Made by a program: the position numbers and the translations under genes. Positions 41,779 through 53,599 of a stretch of DNA of 64,000 nt are shown one piece after another. Numbering within the stretch: the first letter of the stretch is position 1; every line of letters starts with the position of its first letter. This stretch comes from Massospora cicadina (taxonomy: Eukaryota > Entomophthoromycota > Entomophthoromycetes > Entomophthorales > Entomophthoraceae): assembly GCA_022478985.1 (NCBI GenBank), contig JAKSZP010009520.1:39656-103655 (forward strand), given 5' to 3'. The notes under the pieces are model-generated. The model saw only the letters and a list, made by a program, of their open reading frames with translations, ran no database searches and was not told the DNA's origin.

Positions 41779-41874
41779 AAGAGATTTTTGACCCCAGACC
41801 TTTCTTTCACCGCTAAATTTCAAAATTTAAATATTACAATCACCCAAAATTTAGCCTAATGAATCTAACAAATA

Positions 41875-43994
41875 ATGGTGGTAAAGTCCACTGAACGCAC
41901 CTCCAATGCTTTGGAATTCACTCAAACTCACCGCAAATCACAGGACCCTCAGTTGCCAACTTGTGCGTCAACCCGTACAACCCGCTCCCATGCTGCAGCT
42001 GCAAAAGCAGAAGCAGACCAACTTTTATTAAACCATGGTAGGATCACAAATGATACCACCACTGTACAGCCTACCCCAGTCAACTCTGTGTTGACTGAGG
42101 GTCACCCAATTAGTGCGCCCCACCCTGGAGGCACATCTATGGTTTTACCCACGGTAGTAGGGAGTATTAAAGCTCCTAATACCTCACATGGGGTTTGTAT
42201 GGCTTTGCCAACTGCCTCCACTTCAGAAATCATCCTGGGCGCCCAAACTGAATAGTCAGAAAATGTTGAATCAGTTGGTCGTCATTTTTTCACTTCCAAC
42301 ATTACACAAAGCGGCCAAACTGAATCTCCAGTATTTGGTGAATCAGTTGGTCGTCATTTCTATGGTTTGGAAGGTAACCAACGCGCATCAACTGAATCAA
42401 CACTGAATGGTGAATCAGTTATCCGTAATGTTCATCAAAATCAAAATCAACATCAAAATTCAAGCGGGACTAGCCAAATAGCCAATCAACCAGCTGAAAA
42501 AAACCTACCAGTATCTGCTGATGGTTGGATGAATGCAGGAGTAATAGATTGGTTTGATGATGAGCCAGAATTACTCAATCAATTGGCAGGGAATAAACCC
42601 AAACCAGGTAAGCCTACCCAATCTGAAAAAAATTAAGTACCTACTGGGAAGGCCCAGCAGGGGCCAGCGCGTAAATCCAGAGGAATGCTAGCGCCTCCAT
42701 CTGGTATTACCCCCATGAGGAATCCACTAATTTACATTTAAATTAAAATTCAAATGAGAACAAAAATAAGCTAGTGAAGGATGCCTCAGGCGCATGGCAG
42801 AAAATACTAGTGCCTGCACCACCCACCATTGACCCTTGTGAAGCTGCTTTTGTGGCTAAAGTGAGGATAAGATGGGCAGAAACTCTCTCACAAAGTGCAC
42901 TCCCTAGGTCCACTCTTGCTCATGCAGTTAGAGTCTACTATGGGCATAATCCTGTTGAGTTTTATGCACGGGATTATTTTAGTTATTTTGAAGCCATAGT
43001 AAGGGTTTTTCCAGTTAACACCACTATTCATGAAGTGGTGGAAAGCCACTATATTGATGTAGGGTTTACAACTGCAGCAGATGCAGAGATTGTGCGGCCT
43101 CAGTTACAATTAAAATTCCGCATGGCTCTCTTCATGTGATGAGAACTAGATCTAACTTTGAGAAAATTTACTGGGTAACTCCCTCAAATCTTCCAACTAC
43201 AGTGGACCCAAAATCCCTTAAGCTTTCGCTTCATTGAGGATTGATGGAATTTGGTTCAGTTCTATCAGTAGACCTGTGCGCATCAGCCTATTATGCCCCA
43301 ACCCAGAGGGCTCATATTGCTAGGGCATCATTTATCCCCACCAAATAAAGGCCTGTAACATGGAGGTTATCCCACATGTTGCAGTCATTGGATCCTGTTT
43401 TGTTATCTTCTTTGTTGATCCAGACCAGGCATGACCACGTTGCTCATGGTGTAATGCTTTGGGCCACCTATATAATAGTTGTACTGCTAGTAAACAAGCT
43501 CTCTCATCTAGTAGCCAAGTCCCTGCAACAGGTAAGAAACACCCCCATACAGCAGCAGCGGCAATCCCACAACCAACCCACTGGGTGCCCGTACAGGATC
43601 TCACCCCTCTGCCCTTCGTGTAGCAGTTGAGAAGGCACAGCCAGTAGCACAACTTTATTCCCTTAGTGCGGAAAACCCTCTCCCTATGAGAAACCCTTCT
43701 AAATTGCCATACCCTTCACCAGCACAAAATAAGAGCAAATCTGCTTCTCATCAATCTAACACAAAGGAAGCCAGCCCATGGGTGACATCTAAAACGAATT
43801 CAGTAATACAGAATACCCCAAGGGTGGAACAATTATGGAGTACCCCAAGTCAGGGTGGAGGCACCATGTCATTGCCACCCCCACCAGCTATGGGTATTGC
43901 AACTCAGACGCCATTCTTGATACTGAAGGAGGTGATTATGGACTCTGATACATCAGATGATGCACAAATGGAGGAGTCTATGGAGCACTGTTGA
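41875..43994 (+). pseudogene. L3 ORF1 (gag-like, CCHC knuckle)
   Basis: Frame 1 runs from ATG 41875 to 42636 with one TAG (42253-42255). It is Thr/Ala/Gln-rich, contains three 24-residue repeats and ends in an acidic patch (WFDDEPELLNQL). The RNA-binding-like domain is at 42774-43139 (HYIDVGFTTAADAE, as in L1 and L4). The knuckle CSWCNALGHLYNSC is encoded at 43441-43482 in another frame. A polar tail (43686-43994) follows. At least three frame changes are needed, so no full protein is made. Confidence 0.65.
42244..42440 (+). repeat. Three in-frame 72 bp repeats in L3 ORF1
   Basis: CAAACTGAAT or its variant starts at 42244, 42316 and 42388, exactly 72 bp apart; each unit also has GAATCAGTTGGTCGTCAT or a variant. 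The third unit is partial. Each encodes a 24-residue unit with the core (G/V)ESVGRHF. Confidence 0.7.
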
Positions 43995-44940
43995 ATTTTG
44001 GGCTTTGTTCTGATGGCTGGTTCTTCATCAGGTGTGAAATGCAGTTTTGTGCGTCTATTGTGTGAGGACAATAGACAGGATGGTGATTTGGAGTTTAAAA
44101 TATAACTTTTCTGGTAGTATTTAAATCGTATACCCTGTAGTTTACTTGAACAATGGCACGCCACCCTGATCTTACTGATCTCAAGTAAATACAAACTAGT
44201 ATAAAGAAAACTAAACACAAAAAAGTTTACAAGTTAAACTATAAACTTAATCCAGTAGTTGAATCTATTTTATTAGTATCAACTTGAGGGTTATTTATAG
44301 GGTTCAATGTTAACCACATCAAACCCATGACGTCTCATTTTCAATGGTACTTGGCCATGTAAAATGTTTGTAAGAACGTCTATAAATAATCCAACTCAGG
44401 GCATCATACTCAGCCTCATGGTTGGAGTAAACACCATCATCATCCTTGAGATGGTGTTTCATATGCATCTTCAAAATAGCTGAACCAATTCACTTTCACA
44501 TGTAATCAGGAGCACATACTAAGGCGATTTGTATCACTAATTAGTAATTAATTCAGTCAAAAACTTGACTGACATTAAAAACTAATTTCAACATAGACCA
44601 ACAAAGCCCACATGCCTGAGTCATTAAACCAAAACTTAAATTTAAGTTCGACCTAACCAACAAAGCCCTCAAGCATGTGTCATCATAGTCGAATATAATT
44701 AAGTGAAATCACTAGGCCACAAATTTAAGTTCAGATATACTTAGGATATATTTGGCTTATAATAACTGACGATTTAGATCAATTCAACCATCCACAAGCA
44801 CCCTCAAGATACTGCTGTGAAAAGCAGCGCAGGATGTATCTTGGGCTGGCTTACAGGCTCTTCAGCCCCATCAACTCAGGATAATCCTCCTCCTCATTGA
44901 TCAGCACGGATTGCTGCAAAGAGTCAAGCTCACAGACTAA
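43995..44940. other. Noncoding spacer inside L3 between ORF1 and ORF2
   Basis: AT-rich, about 950 bp, absent from L1 where ORF1 and the endonuclease are adjacent. It contains an inverted repeat (TTTACTTGA and TCAAGTAAA near 44140-44190) and a doubled block around CAACAAAGCCC (44605 and 44660). It could be an inserted nonautonomous element; its ends were not resolved. Confidence 0.35.
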
Positions 44941-44998
44941 AAATGAGCAGCCTTATGGATGCAGGTGGAAGCTCTGGTAACCCCCCAGGATATGGAGG

Positions 44999-47900
44999 GT
45001 GACAGCTATGAGGCCCCAAAGGGGCACCCTGACCCTGCAGTCCATTAACTCTGATGAGCTGCAGGATTATAAGCGGAGATCCCACCTCCTCTGCAACTTC
45101 AGGTCAACTCGCGTAGATATTGCAGCCATCCAGGAGCCCCATGTCCCCCCCTCTGATTTTGTAGCATGGAATGACCAATTTGGAGGTAACTCCTGTTGGA
45201 CACACTATGTGGCCCTTATTATTATTAACCTCAGGGTGAAAACCCACCAATTTTCAAAACACCTTGATGATCGCCTTATATTGGCTAAATTATCAACCCT
45301 TGAGTTCTCCCTTCTTTGTTGCAAGCATATATCTGCCAAATGCAGGTCAAGAGCAGGACGTCTTTTGGAAGAACTTGCTCTACTACAACTTCCAGGTAAT
45401 ACAGTGCTGATGGGGGATTTCAACACAATATTAAGTCGGGTGTGTGACACCTTTCCTCCTGCCACACAAGACAGATGAGGTACAGCTTGGCTTCAAAATT
45501 TCCTCAGGTCAAGTAGTTTCATGGATGCCCTCCCCCCCTCAGCATCTGGACTTGGCTGTATGTCTCAGATCCAAGGTGCAGGTCAGAGATTCACATCAGC
45601 TTCATGGATTGATATAGCCCTAGTGGGCCCATTGCTGGTTGGTCGAGTGTCCTCTCCCATAACCCGAGATAACACTATAAGTGATCACAGATCCCTCATG
45701 GTGATACTGACAACAATCCTCAGACCATCAAGAAGATTTTTGCCAAGGATTACTACAGGGCTCTTGAAAAACCAGATTGCAAGAGAGAAGATAAATGCAG
45801 CCAATTGTGAGCCAGAGCACCTGGCCTCACCTCATTTGCAAACTTTACAAGAAAAATGGGCTGATACAAAAGCAAGGATCCTAAAGGTAGCCTACAATTG
45901 TGCTAAGGCTCGAATGACAGCGGCCCAGTCTAAAGTCAGACGTGCTGAAGCTAGAATAAGACACCTTGAAAGGAATCGCCGCCCAGTGCCTTCCTCTCAA
46001 TGGTTGGAGGCTTGGGAATTGGCCCACAAGACATACCAGCAGGAACTTACTGATTGAGAAGAACGTGCAGCAAACTTCACCTCGTCATGTTACTATACCC
46101 AGTGGGAACGACCCACCCATTTCTTTTACCAGAAGCAGAAATCCCACTCAAAGGATCAGGAGATTGCAACCCTGAGGGTGGGGACCACTGTCACCACAAG
46201 TAATGAGGAGATCACCAACGAGATCCACCGTTACTATTCAGCCCTCTTCAAGGTTTCTTGGGTAAGCCCAGCAGATGTTCATGAATTCATTGAAGGGGCT
46301 CCGGAACTAATGGTTAATTTCTCGGCGGATGAAGAGCTTCTTGTACCAATTACACGGCAAGAAGTAATGGACATTCTACTCCACAGCCCACATCTGAAGG
46401 CCCCAGGCCCAGATGGTATCCCATTTGAGGTGTATCTAGTGGATCCCGTCACAGTTACAAAGGCCCTCCAGCCCCTTTTCTTGACCCTCTTGGCAGAAAA
46501 GGAGTACTTCCTGACTCGAGAGGATTAATTATGACCCTTATCCATAAGAAAGCAAGCTGAGAGGACCTTACAAACTGGCGACTAATATCACTATTGAACA
46601 CGGACCACAAACTATTTACTAAGCTTCTAGCAAACCGTATGACTAAGTGGGCAGCACCACGCCTCAACCCAGCTCAACATGGCTTTATCCCAGGGAGGTC
46701 GCTTTAGAACAATTCAATGAGCTTTTGGCAACCTTGTAAGCTAACTCATCTCAAACACATGGTTTTGTGGCACTTCTGGATATGGAAAAAGCATATGATT
46801 GAGTAAATTGGAAGTATCTGGACGCCTCCCTAACCGCCTCCGAATCCCACCTCAAGCTTGGACATGGCTATCAGCTCTTTACGCCCAGCTTCACACTAAG
46901 GTATTGTCCTCAACAGGCTTTACAGCAGCTGTTATGGTTGAACAGGGTCTCCGGCAAGGGGATCCACTGAGCCTAATATTGTTCAACATAGCTTTGGATC
47001 CTCTTCTGGCCCTACTCCAGGAACGACTGGTGGGTATTCAGGCTCCTGGGAAACCCCCCCACCTGCACCATAGCCTTTGATGATGACACAGCAGTGGCAG
47101 TTGGATGTAAGAAGGACCTAGACCTAGCCATGGAGGCCCTGGATTGCTACTCCAAGGCGTCCAATGCAAAAGTTGTTACTTCTAAAACCGTTATAGTGTA
47201 AGTTGGTACCCCATCTTTTCCTCCGTCTTTTGATTTGGAACCTAACTGGGACACCTTTCGGCATCTAGGTGTCCTCACCACACCACAAGGGGTTGCAATC
47301 AAGGATAATGAGGACCGCTTGCTTAATGTAATAAACTCTCATGTAGCTAGTTGGAGCTGCCGGCGTATCACCCCCCAGGGACGCGCCCTGATGGCGAATG
47401 TTTTTCTTCTATCAAAGTTATGGTTTCTCGCTCATGTCTGCCCCTTTACGGACAGTTTCTACATGAGGTTGAATGTGATACTTCGCTGTTGGATATGGGG
47501 ATCCAACCACCCACCCACAGCTCTGACCACAATATAAAAAAACCCCGCAGTGAGGGGGGGCCTAGGTCTTTTAGACACAGGTCTCATGCCACTTCAATCC
47601 TGACGGAGTTCCTTAAGCCCATCATTTGCTGGGATATGGCTCCAATGCCGCAATGGGCTCCAGCCTTACGCCAGTGTTTAGCAGCTCTCTAGGGCTTCCA
47701 CGAACCTCACCTACAGCTGTGGGAGAGTGGCTAACAAACCATCCAGGCCACCGCCTCAAACCTTCATCAAGTTCTTACTGTAATCAGGCTCTCCTTGCAC
47801 TTAAGAGGGCAGGAGTACGGGTGTACCACGCCTTCCCTTATAAAAGGAGTGGCCCTGGGATCAGCCCCCGGCATCACGCCCTGGTCCACAATGGGATGAT

Positions 47901-48555
47901 TGTTATCTATCATCTCCACCCTTTGGACAGACCCCCTATGCGGCCTCGTCTCCTGGAACTTTTACCCCCCGCTGTGGAATGTGATCTCAAGGAGCTCTGG
48001 AAGGAAGTTACCCATCCTGTTCTCTCAGCAAAAGTTTCTAATACACTGTGGCGTGTTCTACACTGCTCATAAAGGACAGAGGATCAAACTGGTCCCACCT
48101 TACAGCACAAGGATTTCCCACGATGTGTAGAGCTGACAGACACCCACCTCTACCATTTCTTTACTTGCCCCCTCATAGCCCCTTTCTGGAGCAAGATCCG
48201 CGAACTCCTGCGAGCAGAACCCTGGAGAGCGTACCCAGTTCAGGACTTCATGTTCAAACTCTCACTCCCCAATTGCTCCTAATCATTAAGGGTCCTGGCA
48301 TTTGGTGCAGTGATATGGACTATTCATAATTCATATCTTCGCGCCGCTTTTGACTCCACTCTGTGGACGCTGCCCCATATGATCACTCACTTTCAGGTTC
48401 ATTTCGAGATGTCTATGAGAGTATTTACCATGTCGTCATGGGCCAATAGTTCAGTTCAAGTGGACACCTGGCTCTGGCAAAGCTTTCCCCCACCCTTTCT
48501 TGACACCTCCGCTTACCCCTGCCTTCGCCTCAAGCTCTTAGGAGCTCAGGCGTGA
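44999..48555 (+). pseudogene. L3 ORF2: endonuclease and reverse transcriptase
   Basis: Endonuclease: IAAIQEPHV, VLMGDFNTIL (to 45478), ISDHRSLMV (near 45690). RT: KAPGPDGIPFEVY (46178-46528), NWRLISLLN, LNPAQHGFIPGRS, GLRQGDPLSLILFNIALDPL (46799-47080) and a catalytic box AFDDDTAVAV (near 47075), where the usual F-A-D-D has Asp for Ala. The C-terminal part has FRHLGVL, ANVFLLSKLWFLAHV, a GGLGLLD-type stretch and an H/C-containing end (HLYHFFTCP near 48150). It is split into about ten frames. The enzyme would nick and copy LINE RNA at the target; this copy is inactive. Confidence 0.8.
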
Positions 48556-48611
48556 TTAAATAAAGATCGGTGTATCCCCCCTTTAGGTTGAGACCACCTA
48601 GTGCTAAAAAA

Positions 48612-51600
48612 GATTTTTTGACCCTAATGTACTTACTGCAATGGCTTCCATTACAGTGATACGATATGCTGGAAAAAATCTTCCTAGGAAACAGGAAATG
48701 GCCGTCAGCATGAAGGACGAGGCACTCCATGCTGACATTCCTATCTTGCCTCAAGGATCATCCATGATCTTTAAAACCTGGAGATATTATATTTGAAGAA
48801 GCAGTTTTGGTACCTATTGATAATAAAGAACTTGATACTGCTTATTTTTCTTCTGATGAACCTCCTATGTTTCTCATGCTACCTTTGCTGTTTTGAGTTT
48901 GGTTACCTGTTCGCTGTTTGAGTTCATAAAATTCCAGTCCAAGCCCATTGTTGACAGTGGTTCTTTCATGAATGTCATTTCGTCCAAGCTGATAAAACGT
49001 ATCAAGTTTTCTCCAGAATTACCGCATAACATGGAATATGACACAGATGGACCGCAGTGTACACAATCCATAGGGGCCTATGATTCCCTACCTATTTATT
49101 TTGGTTAGCTTTCTGTGAATACCCATGCTGTTGCACTGGATAACCTGAGCTATGAATTTTTTTTTGGAATTCAGCTTCTCTGGGACTACTCCGCAGTAGT
49201 ACATTATGATGAAGGATTCCTATTCCTGCTAGGGCATCAGGTTCCCCTAATCTTCAACGCCTCGTGTGTCTTCAAAATTGAGATTAAGGCTCAGGCTTGC
49301 CTAATAGAGAGTGAGAGCCAAATTGATTAACTTGAATATCAAGTGAGGAGCTCCTAATCACGGTTGCCCATGAATGCAGTTGATTGCCATGAAGGCATGC
49401 TAATATACCTAAACCGATCTCTATTCCATTTAAGTCCCAGGTTATTGTTGACACCCAGATCCACGTCAACATCCCCTCCAGATTTGCTGGAGATCTGGAT
49501 CTAGAAAACCCATCTGTTAAAAGAGTCCTAACCTGTCCGGGAGTTCTAGATAAAAAACAATGCCAGATCCATATTGTTGTTGTTCGCTAACCTTAAAGAC
49601 AAACCTTGAGTAGTGGGCCCTACTAGTCATGCTACTTATGTTCGCTTTCTACTGGTAGAGGTTATTAGTGATGTCCACAGCTTTGGAAGTATGAGGGACT
49701 TTGTTTTGGAGACGCCCCATCAGTGGATCTAGTTGACACTTGTATCAGAAAGGATCTCATCGGGGAACAACAGAGCCAGGTTTAAGAATTATTGGAGGAG
49801 TACTCAGAACTTTTTTTGCCTCAACCTACAATTTTAGAAAAATGAGTGGGTACTACATCATTTGGATACTGGGGACTTTCCCCCCTTTTTGTCCCAACTT
49901 TACCAAAAAATAAGGTTGAAGAAGCCCAGGTGGCGGTTGAGCTCAAACAAGTATTTGAAGCTGGACTATTGATGCTTCATGCAGTACTTTGGCCTCCCCT
50001 GAATGTTGATTCAAAAGAAAGATGGAAGCCATTGGGTGGTGATGGACTACTGACGGCTCAACTTTATCACCAAGAAAATAAAATTATCCCTTGCCCCAAA
50101 TTGATGACTCTCTCCACTTGATCACCAGGTTGCAGTACTTTTATGCTTTGGATCTTGCTAATGGGTATTAGCAAGTGGAGCTCATCTCTGAAGACCAAGC
50201 CGAGTGTTGACTCATAGCCAACGATATAGCTAAACAAACCTATGAGGATGCCCCAGGGTCTTTGCAACGCGCCAGCCACTTTTTAATGCGCGATGGATGG
50301 GATACTAGGGGACTTGAAGTCATCCTTTGTTCTTGTTATACCTTAAAAGTATCACCATCTTTTTGCTAACCTTAAAAGGCAATATGGAACACTTTTGGAA
50401 AGTCTCTAATCGTCTTAGGAAGGCTTTAAAAAACTTAAACCTTTGAAAAGCTCCTTATACCTTCAGAAATGGAGTTCTTCAGACATAAGGTTTTTAAAGA
50501 TGCTATCCAGCCCATGCAAGACAAAGTTGACGCCATTGATAAGATGTTGCACCCTCAGAGCCTGAGGGAAATTCAGGTATTCCTGGGCATGATGGTCTAT
50601 TATTGTCAGTTCATCCATTAGTTTGCTGACCTAGCTGAGCCCCTATTTTACCTCATAAAGAATAATGTACTTTTTTGAGTGGAGTCCTGAACAAGAACAG
50701 GCTTTTAATACATCGAGAACTGCTCTTTGCATAAACACATTTTAGTCCATCCACATTTTGATCAACCATTCTTGCTTTTCACAGATGCGAGTGATGTCAC
50801 CATTAGGGCCATCCTAGCCCTGAATGATGAAAATTAGGTTTATCACTAGTATCTTATTTCAGAAAAACCTTGAGCAAGGCCTAACAGAACTATGCATTAC
50901 TGAATGGGAATGCCTGGCTGTCTTGTTAGCAATTAAACAATTCCAGCCCTATATCTAAGGCACCCACTTCACCACCATCACTGATCTCTCCCCGCTATAA
51001 TGGCTGCAGCAAATGAAAGACCCAGATTGCGGTTATCCAGATGGACCCTAAGGATTAAGAGATAAATTTCACTATTTTCCATTGTGCAGGAGTAATTCAC
51101 CATAATGTCAATGGTCTCTTTAGAATGCCAGTAATGACTGCCTTGACCCCCAACGAAGACCAACTGTATGATCTAATTGGCCGACAAGAACTCTGAGAGT
51201 TGGAGACTCCCAAGGTCTAAGCCAAAAAAATGACCTGAGGCACTCAGATCAAGGAAGGGATGAGATAAAGGAGGGTCGATAGGAAACGTTCCCTACATCC
51301 AATATTCTTTTTTTATACCGACATTATCTTAGAAGGGTATGTGACTGTGGGACACAGGACAGTAAATAAGACCCACGAGTGGCTAAAGAAATGATGTTAC
51401 TGGGATCTAATGGTAGAAACCATCCAAGAAGTCAGGGAAGCCTGTATGACATGCTGGTCCCAAGATTGAGCCAGTCCCTGATATTAGCACTCAGTTGTTG
51501 CCCCGTCATGTCCCTTCAATGTCATTAGCATTGATGTAGTAGGCCCTCTTCCCAATGGGTTGCGTCACCATAAACACATCCTCATAGTTGTGGACCATCT

Positions 51601-52375
51601 GACCAAAGGATCAACGCGATTTCTGTCCCCTACACTACTGCAAAAGCCAGGTCTCTTTTTTTATTAGGTCTGTTTTCATCAAGAATGGATGCCCACAAGC
51701 TCTACTTTCAGACAATGGGTTAAATTTCACCTCACAGTTAGTCCAAGAACTAACTTTGCTTTTTAGTACTAATCAAAGTTTTACCGCCTCTTACAATGCA
51801 TTGACCAGTGAGGCAGTGGAATGTGCTAATGGAACCCTTATCTCTCTTTTTGCATATGATGGCCAGCTAAGACCCTTATTTCTCAAAGAATTATCTATCA
51901 AGCACTTTGTTTGCTTACAGAATAAGCTACCACCAAATTATCAAGATGTCCCCCTTCGAAGCTCTATATGTGCGTTCTCCCCAGTTACCAAGTAGCATAC
52001 AGCCTCTGCTCAATACCTCTGTGCTAGGGAACTTTTATTTAACTATGAGGGCCTTAATCAATGAAATTGTTTGGATTCAAGCCCTAACCATGCAAGGCAT
52101 TGTCACTACCACATAAAGGGAGACATCTTGATCTAAGTTTGGTTGACCCTCCTTACCAGTTTTTAGATTAGGTGATCTTGTTTTCTTTAAATCATCATTG
52201 ACACAAAGGTTGGCAGAACAAGCTGAGTTCTTTGGTCCAGATCTTATAAGGTTATATATAAGGTGATCTTGCAGTGCTCCATTGCTTATGTCAATCAGGG
52301 AAAAGTAGTGAATTGAGAACATGGCTGATTCCTTTGGCCATATACTCCTATCTGACAGGATCTTGAGGGGGGCTT
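48612..52375 (+). pseudogene. Family A Gypsy: protease, RT, RNase H, integrase
   Basis: Protease in 48893-49108 with an intact DSG (PIVDSGSFMNVISS) and its second half in 49115-49330 (NLSYEFFFGIQLLWDYSAVV). RT begins at 49846; MPQGLCNAPATF is readable near 50255, VFLGMM-type text near 50580, and RNase H near 50780 (LFTDASD). Integrase follows: NVISIDVVGPLPNG (about 51520), a core with ECANGTL near 51815, and a C-terminal part to 52330. Frameshifts and stops are common. It ends at a G-rich tract (52364-52373) followed by TGTCAGGATTAG, the stub of its 3' LTR (52376-52388). Confidence 0.7.
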
Positions 52376-52388
52376 TGTCAGGATTAGA
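52376..52388 (+). repeat. Stub of family A 3' LTR
   Basis: TGTCAGGATTAG matches the first bases of LTR A4 (TGTCAGGAAATTAA) and follows a polypurine-like tract. The remainder is replaced by the leader repeat of G3. Confidence 0.4.
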
Positions 52389-52850
52389 GATGATGAGTGA
52401 GTCAAAGTCCCTTTCATGAATTGAGCCTTTGTAGGCCGACTCTCAAGCCAGCAAGAATGGAAACTTACCATGAAGGCACCTATATGAGATTCAATAAGGA
52501 AGCATCAAGCGATGAAAATTGATTAAGGTATCTACAAGAATCCAATCACCGCTTCCCAAATCTAGAGAGTTGTGGCCCCACCACCGCAGTTATGAGGATG
52601 TTTCAGAACAATGAGGTTTCTAACAAGGCACTAAATCCAGAAGGCAGCGAAAAATACTATTTGAGTGGGGCCATAAAGGTTCCCAAGGCAACATGTACCC
52701 CACACAACCTATAATGTTGACGCTTTTTTTCTCAATAAGGAAGCCCATATTCGCACATTTTTTTGTTTTTTAACCTCTATGCTAGTTTACAACTTTGAGC
52801 CCTTTTTCAAACTTTGTCATCATTGTAGAGAACTGTTACGCTGAGAATGA
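52385..52850 (+). repeat. Dispersed repeat, copy 2 (first at 37370-37870)
   Basis: Leader-like repeat described at 37370; here it precedes G3. The next 750 bp (52850-53600) has no clear gene. Confidence 0.55.
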
Positions 52851-53599
52851 TTATTCCCCTATTCTCAAGTGTGCCAATAAATTCTTCATGTGAACTCACC
52901 AAGAAATTTTTTTAATTTATGTACATAATTGTTTATAAAAGCCTCACCTACCATCAGCCTACCATCAAAGCCCAGCACTTTGCCTAGATAGAGTTTTGGG
53001 TTTTTGTTTCAACTCATATTTACAATAAAACATTTCTCAAAAAAACCTTATAAGACATTATTTTTAAAATTCTATAATTCAGTGGTTCAGGTTATCTAGG
53101 TTTGGATTCTATACAAGGGTTTCACATACTGCTCCCAATTTAAAGGGAACATTTAAGCAATATTTTAATTCAAAATATTTAAAACCAACACTTTAACATG
53201 ATAAGGAACCACACCCCTTCCACTCACTAAATTCTGATAGGGAGCAGAGCAATAGTTTGTGCGTGGTGTTGTGGCTTCTAAAGCACCCAAATTTACAGGC
53301 TGGTATTCTCTTGGCACACACTTATCCTAACAAAATAAGTCAATCACACAATTCCCTAGTTATGTTACGTTTACAAGCCTTTAAGGTTTGGGGACAGACA
53401 ATTGACCACTCAAGTATCATCAGCTCACTTAAAACCTCTCTTTCACATGGGACATGAGAAACCCTGGTAAAAGCTGCCTACCAACTCCTCTTTCTTCAGG
53501 TTATAACCATCCCAAAGATTACTGAATTGAGTCATCCCAGGTCGCTCTGTTCAGAGGGGCTATTTTTGTTTTTCTCCTATTTTGGATACTCAAACCGGT

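Larger units (their letters stand above)
41795..48611 (+). mobile_element. LINE L3, nearly full length (6.8 kb)
   Basis: Starts right after GAGATTTTTGACCC (41781-41794), has an 80 bp leader, ORF1 (41875-43994), a noncoding spacer, ORF2 with endonuclease and RT (44999-48555), and a 3' end reading GAGACCACCTAGTGC plus A run. GATTTTTTGACCC follows (48612-48624), an imperfect target duplication with one T indel. It interrupts the gag of the family A element. Both ORFs have stops and frameshifts, so it is a dead but structurally complete copy. Confidence 0.75.

Noticed and set aside
51756..51780. A fourth LINE micro-tail (TTTTTAGTACTAA) in the family A integrase
   Set aside because: No flanking duplication, and the integrase text is not interrupted there.
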